Shown here: positions 5,181-10,909 of the stretch, in pieces
Numbering within the stretch: the first letter of the stretch is position 1
Layout: every line of letters starts with the position of its first letter
Assembly (NCBI GenBank): GCA_050743385.1
Contig: JBOGFJ010000073.1
Location: forward strand, 1 to 10,909
Direction of reading: 5' to 3'
Origin: JACDBD01 sp050743385
GTDB lineage: Bacteria > Actinomycetota > Acidimicrobiia > IMCC26256 > JACDBD01
Length of the DNA stretch: 10,909 bases
The notes under the pieces: generated by a model
Databases searched by the model: none
What the model saw: the letters and a program-made list of their open reading frames with translations, nothing else
Told to the model about the DNA's origin: nothing
Program-made: the position numbers and the translations under genes

Positions 5181-5975
5181 ATGGGCGACCCGGCGCTCTT
5201 CCAACGCGTCTGCGACGCGCGCGCCGCCTACAACGAGCTCGGGAACGAGGTGCTCGAGGAGCAGCGGGCTCGATTCGTGCGCAACCCGGCGACGCCACTG
5301 GTCCACGACGCCAACCTCACGTCGTGGGTGCGAGCCGAGACCGACGACGACATCGACGCCGTGCTCGCACGGGCTGACGAGCTCTACGCCGGGCTCGCGC
5401 ACCGGAAGGTGATGCTCGACCCGGGCACGCCGGCGGCGTTCGAGGCCCGGCTGGTGCTCGACGGCTACGAGCCCAACCCCCACGTGGAGCTGGTGCTCGA
5501 GGGCGACCTGCTGGGGACGCCGCCGCCCGTCGATTTGCGGCCGGTGGAGGCGGAGGGCGACTGGCGATCGGTGGCCGCGCTGTGGCGGCTCGATCACGAC
5601 GAGGAGGCCGCCAAAGGCCACCACGACCGGTGGCCACCAGAGGTGACCGAGCAGATGGTTGTCGGGAAGCGGCTGAAAGCGCCGGGCTTGCGCTTCTGGC
5701 TCGCCCGCGTCGACGGCAGCGACGCGGCCTTCTTCTCGTCGTGGCCGGGCCACGACGGACTGGGACTCGTGGAGGACCTGTTCACACGGCCCGAGCTCCG
5801 CCGGCGGGGCATCGCCACCGCGCTCATCGCCCATGCCGTCGGCGACGCCCGCGAGCGTGGCGCGGGACCGGTGGCCATCTCGGCCCGCGCTTGGGATACC
5901 CCGAAGCACATGTACGCCGCCCTGGGATTCCGGCCGTCCGGCATCAGCCGGAACTACCTCCGGACGATCGAGTAG
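5181..5975 (+). CDS. GNAT-family N-acetyltransferase, two-domain
   Basis: 264 residues. The C-terminal half is a standard GNAT fold: a beta-bulge strand before VEDLFTRPELRRRGIATALIAHAV (197-220), with RRRGIA (207-212) as the acetyl-CoA pyrophosphate loop, then GPVAISARAWDTPKHMYAALGFRPSG (229-254) with the motif B Tyr and LGF. The N-terminal half (about 1-115), with YDANxxxWVRA-like and HRKVMLDPGTP segments, resembles a degenerate GNAT domain seen in tandem-GNAT proteins and lacks a CoA loop. It is predicted to transfer an acetyl group to an amine of unknown identity in the cytoplasm. The start codon is 3 nt after the amidohydrolase stop and there is no strong ribosome binding site, so translation probably depends on the upstream gene. 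Confidence 0.86.
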   Translation: MGDPALFQRVCDARAAYNELGNEVLEEQRARFVRNPATPLVHDANLTSWVRAETDDDIDAVLARADELYAGLAHRKVMLDPGTPAAFEARLVLDGYEPNPHVELVLEGDLLGTPPPVDLRPVEAEGDWRSVAALWRLDHDEEAAKGHHDRWPPEVTEQMVVGKRLKAPGLRFWLARVDGSDAAFFSSWPGHDGLGLVEDLFTRPELRRRGIATALIAHAVGDARERGAGPVAISARAWDTPKHMYAALGFRPSGISRNYLRTIE

Positions 5976-6048
5976 TCGGCACTGACGACGCGCCGGCGCG
6001 AACGTGGTCTACTTGCCCGGTTCGAAGGACGCGAGGAAGGAGGCCGCG

Positions 6049-6783
6049 ATGGCGGTGGAGCAGGCGCTGCAACAGTTCGCGGAGACGGACACCGGGGAGG
6101 CGTTCAGCCTCCAGAACTCGAAGCTCCTCAAGGTCGAGCTCTCCGACGTCACGATCCAGGCGAAGCTCGGCTCGATGGTCGCCTACCAGGGTGACGTGCG
6201 CTTCGAGCACGCCGGGAGTGGCGGGATGAGCAAGATGCTCAAGAAGGCGGTCACCAAGGAGGGCACGCCGCTGATGAAGATCGAGGGCAGCGGCGAGGTG
6301 TTCCTTGCCGATCTCGCCCAGGACGTGCACCTGATCCATCTCGACGACGACTTCATCACGGCCAACGGCGCCAACCTGCTCGCGTTCGATGCCGGGATCG
6401 ACTGGGACATCAAGAAGGTCGAGGGTGTCTCCGGGATGCTGGCCGGCGGTCTCTACAACATGGAGCTGAAGGGGACCGGCTGGGTGGCGCTCGTCTCCGA
6501 CGGCCCGCCGATGCTGGTACGCGTCGACGACAAGCCCACCTTCGCCGACCCGTCCTGCGCAATCACGTGGTCGAGCGGGGTGCGAAGCGACGTGAAGACC
6601 GACGTCAACCTCAAGACGCTGATCGGCAAGGGCTCGGGCGAGACGTTCCAGATCGCGTTCTCGGGATCGGGCTGGGTGCTCATCCAGCCATCCGAAGGCC
6701 CGGTCGCGGGGGCGGCGGGCGCGAGCGGCGGGTCGAGCCAGAGCAGCTCAGGCGGTGTTCTCGGAGGGCTCCTCGGGCGCTGA
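6049..6783 (+). CDS. AIM24 family (DUF124-type) protein with Gly/Ser tail
   Basis: 244 residues, almost all beta strand. SLQNSKLLKVELSDVTIQAKLGSMVAYQGDVRFEH (20-54), GTPLMKIEGSGEVFLADLAQDVHLIHLDDDFITANGANLLAF (72-113) and GLYNMELKGTGWVALVSDGPPMLVRVDD (134-161) match the repeated beta-sandwich layout of the AIM24/TIGR00266 family. Bacterial members are of unknown biochemical function; the yeast namesake is mitochondrial. The last 30 residues are Gly/Ala/Ser-rich and end VLGGLLGR. The ATG at 6049 is chosen because AAGGAGG (6037-6043) lies 5 nt upstream; an in-frame GTG at 6004 would add 15 residues without support. No signal peptide or membrane span. The next gene begins directly at its end. 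Confidence 0.85.
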   Translation: MAVEQALQQFAETDTGEAFSLQNSKLLKVELSDVTIQAKLGSMVAYQGDVRFEHAGSGGMSKMLKKAVTKEGTPLMKIEGSGEVFLADLAQDVHLIHLDDDFITANGANLLAFDAGIDWDIKKVEGVSGMLAGGLYNMELKGTGWVALVSDGPPMLVRVDDKPTFADPSCAITWSSGVRSDVKTDVNLKTLIGKGSGETFQIAFSGSGWVLIQPSEGPVAGAAGASGGSSQSSSGGVLGGLLGR

Positions 6784-6784
6784 C

Positions 6785-7387
6785 ATGCACACGAGCGACG
6801 CGCTCCAAGCCGCTTGGGAGCAGGTCGTGCGCCTGGGCGCGATCAAACCCGGAAGCCGGCGTGCCCGCCGCTTCGGCGCGTTCGGCCCGAAGACGGTCGT
6901 GTGCTTTCCGATGGCGGCGATGTTCGGGGAGCGCTACATCAGCCTCGGCGAAGGCTCCGTGATCGGCCCGTACTCGATGCTGTCGGCCGGCGTCGGTCCC
7001 GGCCAGGAGCTCGAGCACCCGTGCGTCGTGCGCATCGGCGACCGCTGCGTGATCGGGAAGGGGAGCGCCATCGTCGGCCACGCGAGCGTCGAGATCGGCG
7101 ACGACGTGTGGACCGGTCCGCACGTCTACGTCACCGACGCCAACCACGGCTACGAAGACGTGACCGAGCCCATCGGTCGCCAGTTCGCCGCCACCCGTCC
7201 GGTGCGCATCGGCGCCGGCTCGTGGCTCGGCGCGGGTGTGGTCGTGCTCCCCGGTGCGACCGTCGGGTGCCACGTCGTCGTGGGCGCGGGCGCGGTGGTC
7301 GCCGACGACCTGCCCGACAACTCGGTGGCCGTCGGCAACCCCGCCCGCGTCGTGCGCCGCCACGTCGACGGCCGCTGGGAGCCCTGA
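6785..7387 (+). CDS. Left-handed beta-helix acyltransferase (hexapeptide repeat)
   Basis: 200 residues. From about residue 50 there are repeated hexapeptides of the [LIV]-G-x-x-x-x type: ISLGEGSVIGPYSML, VRIGDRCVIGKGSAIVG, VEIGDDVWTGPHVYV, VRIGAGSWLGAGVVVLPGATVG and VVVGAGAVVADDLPDNSVAVGNPARVV. This is the trimeric LbetaH fold. NHGYEDVTEPIGRQ (120-133) is the extruded loop carrying the catalytic His121 of the maltose/galactoside O-acetyltransferase and WbbJ groups. It probably O-acetylates a sugar or glycan using acetyl-CoA; the acceptor is unknown. The start is uncertain: ATG 6785 lies 1 nt after the AIM24 stop, while GTG 6755 in frame would overlap that gene by 29 nt. Neither has a well-spaced ribosome binding site. 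Cotranscription with the AIM24 gene is likely. Confidence 0.85.
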   Translation: MHTSDALQAAWEQVVRLGAIKPGSRRARRFGAFGPKTVVCFPMAAMFGERYISLGEGSVIGPYSMLSAGVGPGQELEHPCVVRIGDRCVIGKGSAIVGHASVEIGDDVWTGPHVYVTDANHGYEDVTEPIGRQFAATRPVRIGAGSWLGAGVVVLPGATVGCHVVVGAGAVVADDLPDNSVAVGNPARVVRRHVDGRWEP

Positions 7388-7394
7388 CCCTCAC

Positions 7395-7443
7395 GTTTTG
7401 GCGTCACTTCCCCCCGACAGTTGCGGGTAAGTGACGCCAAAAC
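7395..7443. terminator. 15-bp perfect inverted repeat between convergent genes
   Basis: GTTTTGGCGTCACTT (7395-7409) is repeated exactly inverted at 7429-7443, with 19 nt between. Inside the spacer CCCG (7413-7416) can pair with CGGG (7424-7427). It lies between the acyltransferase stop (7387) and the binding-protein stop (7449), so it is placed to terminate transcription from both sides. The T and A runs are inside the arms, not after them. It could also be a copy of a dispersed palindromic repeat. Confidence 0.6.
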
Positions 7444-7448
7444 AGGCT

Positions 7449-9167
7449 CTACCCGCCGCCGGCGGGCGAGGGGTAGTCGGGCACTTCGTCTCCCGCCGGG
7501 CGCGTCTCGAACAGGGTCACCGACGAGGCTTCGTCGTAGAGCCCGCTGTCGGCCGCGCTCGGCCAGTCGTCGATCGTGTAGCGGGCGCCGCCGTTGGAGT
7601 AGCGGTAGAGGCCCTGGCCCTCCTGGCCGACCTCGTCCGGCCCGGTCGCGGTCGGGTCCCACCAGATGAGGGCGGCGTCGTCACTCCCCGAGCGGTCGAC
7701 GCCGGGCCAGATGCCGTGGCGCCCGTACGTGATCTGCGGAAGGAGCGGCGTCCCGCCCGTCGGGCGGGCCCGGAACAGCCCCTGGCCGAACGTCTCGGGC
7801 GTGAGGTCGGGGCCGGCGAGATGGATGCCGGTGAAGAGCTGGTGGATGCTCGGCGCGATCACACCGTAGGTGTTGTTCGGCGGCGGCGTGCCCTTGAACC
7901 ACTGGTAGAGCGAGTAGTCGGCGTCGATCTCCTCCTCCTCGGGCCCGCCACTCAGCTGCACGCCGAAGGCGTTCCCCCACTGCTCCTGGTCGAAGGTGCG
8001 GGCGAAGATCGCGGTGTCGGCGAGCACCGACGGCCCGAGGATCCACTCGGGGAAGTAGTCCTGGGCGGTGGCCTCCTTGGTGAACGACGCCGGCATGATC
8101 GGGTCGCCGGTGAAGATCACGGTGGTGACGCCGTCGTTCTTGAACCTCGTCATCACGGTGCGGGCGACCTCCTGGGCCCGGTTCAGGTCGAGGAAGAACT
8201 CGGCGTCGGCCGTCACCTCGATGTCGCGCTCGCCGAGCGAGTCGACGAGCGTGGTGTAGAGCCCCTCGTACTGGTTGATGTCGTTGTTGAAGTGGACGAT
8301 GCCGTATCTGCGGTCTTCGCTCTGGATCGCGGGATCGCCGGCGTACTCCGCGGGCTGACCAGGTGGTGCTTGCTTGCTCACCATCTCCGCGGTCAGCCGC
8401 GCCGCCTGCTCGGGAGCGATGCCGTTGGTGTAGACGTACGGGGCGTTGTCATCCAGGAACTCGACCGTCGTGGCCAGCGCGCACGTCCCGACGCACACGA
8501 CCTCGCGTGCGGCGAGCTCACCGGCGAACGGCTGGATCGCCAACGCGGGGCCGCCGAACACCGCGAAGGGCTCCTTGTCGGCGATGGCGATGGCGTCGGC
8601 CCGTGCCGCCTCGATGTCGGACGATGCCCCCGAGGAGAGGTAGCACTCGAGGACCACCTCGCGTCCGTAGGTCTCGTAGTAGGTGTTGAACAGGTCGACG
8701 TAACCCTGGGCGGTCTCGCAGGCGGTCTCGGGGGCCACCTCGGCGCCGGCGCCCCGGAGCGTCGCCGACAGCAGCGGGTCGGCGGCGGGGTCGGTCTGGT
8801 GGTAGACGACCTTGATCTCGTCGCCGGTCACGCCCGGCGTCGTGTCACCGCCGTTGTCGCCGTCGAAGGGAGCGACGCACTGGGGCGCTCGGATGTGGGG
8901 AATCGCGACCAGCTCGGTCTCGGGGTCGCAGTTGGGCCCGAAGTCGACGTTCTCCTCGCCGAGCAGCTCGGCCTTCTCGGGCGTCGTCGGGCCCGAACGG
9001 ATGAGCTCCTCCTCGTTCCCCACCGCGGTGTCACCGCCGTCGCCGTCGTCGTCGTCTCCGCCGAAGACGACGGTGATCAGCGCGATGATCGCGATGACCA
9101 CGATGATGAGGCCGAAGGGGCCGTACCGACGCAACGCCCGCGCGGTACCGGTCTGGTTGCTGGGCAT
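7449..9167 (-). CDS. Membrane-tethered ABC substrate-binding protein, branched-chain amino acid type
   Basis: 572 residues. The N-terminus is basic (RALRRYG, 10-16) and followed by one strong hydrophobic helix (about 18-36). There is no lipobox or clear cleavage site, then an acidic GGDDDDGDGGD linker, so it is probably a signal-anchored extracellular protein. From about 115 (TGDEIKVVYHQTDPAADP) a type I periplasmic-binding-protein fold follows: ACETAQGYVDLFNTYYETYGREV, DIEAARADAIAIADKEPFAVFGG, YGIVHFNNDINQYEGLY and VTTVIFTGDPIMPASFTKEA. Six Cys lie at 80, 97, 150, 175, 225 and 229, suggesting disulfides outside the cell. At 572 residues it is well over the usual 370-420. AGAAGGAG 7 nt before the ATG is a strong ribosome binding site. 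It lies 55 nt downstream of the fused ATPase gene on the same strand, so it probably supplies substrate to that transporter; the ligand is unknown. Confidence 0.86.
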   Translation of the reverse strand: MPSNQTGTARALRRYGPFGLIIVVIAIIALITVVFGGDDDDGDGGDTAVGNEEELIRSGPTTPEKAELLGEENVDFGPNCDPETELVAIPHIRAPQCVAPFDGDNGGDTTPGVTGDEIKVVYHQTDPAADPLLSATLRGAGAEVAPETACETAQGYVDLFNTYYETYGREVVLECYLSSGASSDIEAARADAIAIADKEPFAVFGGPALAIQPFAGELAAREVVCVGTCALATTVEFLDDNAPYVYTNGIAPEQAARLTAEMVSKQAPPGQPAEYAGDPAIQSEDRRYGIVHFNNDINQYEGLYTTLVDSLGERDIEVTADAEFFLDLNRAQEVARTVMTRFKNDGVTTVIFTGDPIMPASFTKEATAQDYFPEWILGPSVLADTAIFARTFDQEQWGNAFGVQLSGGPEEEEIDADYSLYQWFKGTPPPNNTYGVIAPSIHQLFTGIHLAGPDLTPETFGQGLFRARPTGGTPLLPQITYGRHGIWPGVDRSGSDDAALIWWDPTATGPDEVGQEGQGLYRYSNGGARYTIDDWPSAADSGLYDEASSVTLFETRPAGDEVPDYPSPAGGG

Positions 9168-9222
9168 GGGAACGCTCCTTCTCGCGGACTCTCTGGTCGC
9201 AGATGCTCCTGATCGATCGCTG

Positions 9223-10909
9223 TCAGTTCGACCCGTCGCCGCCGCTCAGTGCGGTGTCGAGCACGGCCTGGGCACCGGAACGGGCGATCGTCGACTCGCT
9301 GGTACCCAGGTACGAGGCGACGACTGCGGGATCGTGAACGACGTCGTCGGGCCGGCCCTCGGCGATCACACTGCCGAGGTCGAGGGCGACGATGCGATCG
9401 GCGACCGACGACAGCAGCGGCAGGTCGTGCTCGACCACGAGCAGGCTCGCGCCGAGCGTGTCGCGGATGTCGAGCAGGAGGGGCGCGAGCGCCTCGGCCT
9501 CGCGCTGCGCGATCCCGCTCGACGGCTCGTCGAGCAGGAGCACCTGCGGGCTGTGGGCGAGCACGCAGGCGAGATCGACGATTCGGCGGCTGCCCGTCGA
9601 GAGCTCGTGCACGAACTTGTCCCGGAACGCACCCAGCCGCATGAGCTCGATCAGCTCGTCGACGCGCTCGGCCACGCGATCCTCGGACGTAGCGACGGTG
9701 GGGAAGTGCAACGCGGCTGCGAGAGGGTCGCGCACCTCCACCTGGCTCTCCAGGGCGACGGCGATCGTCTCGCTCACCGTCAATGCCGGGAAGAGCCGTC
9801 CGTCCTGGAACGACCGCCCGAGGCCGAGCCAGGCTCGCGCCTGAGGCGACTTGCGGGTCACGTCGTGAATGGTTCCGTCGCGTGCGAGCTCGACGCGTCC
9901 GCCGTCGGCGGGGAGGAAGCCCGAGATCACGTCGAAGAGCGTGGTCTTCCCGGCGCCGTTGGGGCCGATGAACCCCACGATCTCACCCGGCGCGACCGCG
10001 AGCGACACGCCCGCGACGGCGGCGATGCCGCCGAACCGCTTCGACACGTCGTGGACGGCGAGGCGCGTCGGCTGCTCCCCGTCAACCGCACCGGCGCGCG
10101 GGCTGGTCTCCCGCGCCTCGCCGTTGGGCGTGGTCGCCATCGCGACCTTGCCGCTCGCCGCGCCTTCGAGGAACACCGAACGCATGACGTCGGGCCGGTC
10201 GAGGAGCTCGGCGGTGGGCCCGTGGAAGCGGATCTCGCCCTTCTCCATGAAGTAGGCGGTCTCGGCAACCCCGAGCGCGAGGTTCACCGACTGCTCCACG
10301 AGGATGATCGTCGTACCCCGGTCACGCAGGCCCTGCACGATCTCGAGCAGCTGGGCGATCACGCTCGGCGCCAAACCGAGCGACAGCTCGTCGATCATGA
10401 GCAGCCGGGGCCGGGAGATGAACGCCATGCCGAGCGTGAGCATCTGCTGCTGGCCGCCGGACAGGTTGCCGGCAGGCTCCTGCAGCCGTTCGCGCAGCAC
10501 CGGGAAGTACCCGAAGACCCGCTCGGTCGATTCGCGCACCTCCTTGTGGTCGCGACGGTGGAGCCAGCCGGCGAGACGGAGGTTCTCGGCGACTGTGAGC
10601 GACGGGAACGTGCCCGCCCCACCGGGAACCTGGGTCACACCCCGGCTCGCGATCTCGTTCGGCGGGGTGTGGGTCATGTCGCGCCCGTCGAAGATGATGG
10701 CGCCGCCGCTCGGCTCGACCAGGCCCGAGATGGACCTGAGCAGCGTGGACTTACCCGCGCCATTGGTTCCCAGCAGCGCGATGATCTCGCCCTCGTCGAC
10801 CTCGAAGTCGACGCCGAAGAGCACCTGGACGCCGTCGTACTCCACGTCGACTTTGCGCACGAGCAACAGCTTGGACTCTCCCTGGCGACGGTGGTACGCG
10901 GCCTCCGAC
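9223..10909 (-). CDS. Fused LivF-LivG-type double ABC ATPase, partial (N-terminus beyond right edge)
   Basis: Two nucleotide-binding domains in one chain (numbers from TTG 10866). Domain 1, LivF-like: Walker A GTNGAGKST (33-41), LSGGQQQ (135-141), Walker B RLLMIDELSLGL (154-165, usual DEP is DEL) and switch VEQ (190-192) without His. Linker about 240-268. Domain 2, LivG-like: Walker A GPNGAGKTT (301-309), Q-loop RSFQDGRLFP (351-360), signature LSTGSRR (422-428) in place of LSGGQ, Walker B QVLLLDEPSSG (441-451) and switch VVEHD (477-481). It would power an importer of hydrophobic amino acids or similar substrates at the inner face of the membrane. The frame stays open upstream of TTG 10866 to the window edge (residues AYHRRQGESKLLLVRKVDV) and no well-spaced ribosome binding site precedes that TTG. 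The real protein is therefore probably longer, perhaps fused to another domain. Permease genes are not in the window. Confidence 0.86.
   Translation of the reverse strand, partial: SEAAYHRRQGESKLLLVRKVDVEYDGVQVLFGVDFEVDEGEIIALLGTNGAGKSTLLRSISGLVEPSGGAIIFDGRDMTHTPPNEIASRGVTQVPGGAGTFPSLTVAENLRLAGWLHRRDHKEVRESTERVFGYFPVLRERLQEPAGNLSGGQQQMLTLGMAFISRPRLLMIDELSLGLAPSVIAQLLEIVQGLRDRGTTIILVEQSVNLALGVAETAYFMEKGEIRFHGPTAELLDRPDVMRSVFLEGAASGKVAMATTPNGEARETSPRAGAVDGEQPTRLAVHDVSKRFGGIAAVAGVSLAVAPGEIVGFIGPNGAGKTTLFDVISGFLPADGGRVELARDGTIHDVTRKSPQARAWLGLGRSFQDGRLFPALTVSETIAVALESQVEVRDPLAAALHFPTVATSEDRVAERVDELIELMRLGAFRDKFVHELSTGSRRIVDLACVLAHSPQVLLLDEPSSGIAQREAEALAPLLLDIRDTLGASLLVVEHDLPLLSSVADRIVALDLGSVIAEGRPDDVVHDPAVVASYLGTSESTIARSGAQAVLDTALSGGDGSN

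Noticed and set aside
4911..5909. 332-residue open frame on the minus strand
   Set aside because: Antisense to the amidohydrolase end and the GNAT gene; no motif, and it would span two well-supported plus-strand genes.
5989..6000. 12-bp palindrome CGCGCCGGCGCG before the AIM24 gene
   Set aside because: Self-complementary but made only of G and C in a GC-rich gap, with no loop of its own; chance occurrence cannot be excluded and no known operator matches.
7431..9212. 593-residue open frame on the plus strand
   Set aside because: It is the antisense shadow of the substrate-binding protein: its translation is rich in R, V, G and D without any fold, while the minus frame has clear family motifs and a good ribosome binding site. 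Long open antisense frames are expected at this GC content.

Overview
The window is a GC-rich bacterial segment (roughly 70% by eye, G or C at nearly every third position, several GTG starts). It is densely packed, with eleven genes on both strands and short intergenic gaps. A fused LivF/LivG-type ATPase, small Cys-bracketed lipoproteins and leaderless-looking starts point to a high-GC actinobacterium, possibly Acidimicrobiia-like. That placement is inference; no rRNA or other phylogenetic marker is present. No mobile element, CRISPR array, rRNA or tRNA was seen.

Layout: a partial TPR protein gene (minus, left edge) is divergent from a HoxN/NixA-type nickel/cobalt permease (plus). The permease converges on a dodecin gene (minus) across a hairpin. 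Divergent from dodecin is a peroxiredoxin-like gene (plus, 1726-2199) interrupted by one in-frame TGA at codon 47, exactly where homologues have the first Cys of a CxxC motif. A stem-loop with the geometry of a bacterial SECIS element lies just downstream. I read it as a selenocysteine protein (UPFC motif), and this is the main finding of the window. It converges on a two-gene minus operon: a small secreted lipoprotein followed, with ATGA overlap, by a Leu/Ile/Val-binding-type protein with no signal peptide.

Divergent from the lipoprotein, on the plus strand, come an amidohydrolase-2 family enzyme and a two-domain GNAT acetyltransferase 3 nt apart. These are followed by an AIM24-family protein and, 1 nt after it, a left-handed beta-helix acyltransferase. 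A 15-bp perfect inverted repeat then separates this run from a convergent minus-strand ABC module: a fused double-ATPase protein that runs off the right edge, followed downstream by a membrane-tethered substrate-binding protein of the branched-chain amino acid type.

Functional themes are redox and cofactor handling (Sec peroxiredoxin, dodecin), metal uptake (Ni/Co) and two separate systems related to hydrophobic amino acid ABC importers. Apart from the ABC module and the short operons there is no evidence that the genes act in one pathway. Selenocysteine use requires selA/selB/selC/selD elsewhere in the genome; none is in this window.
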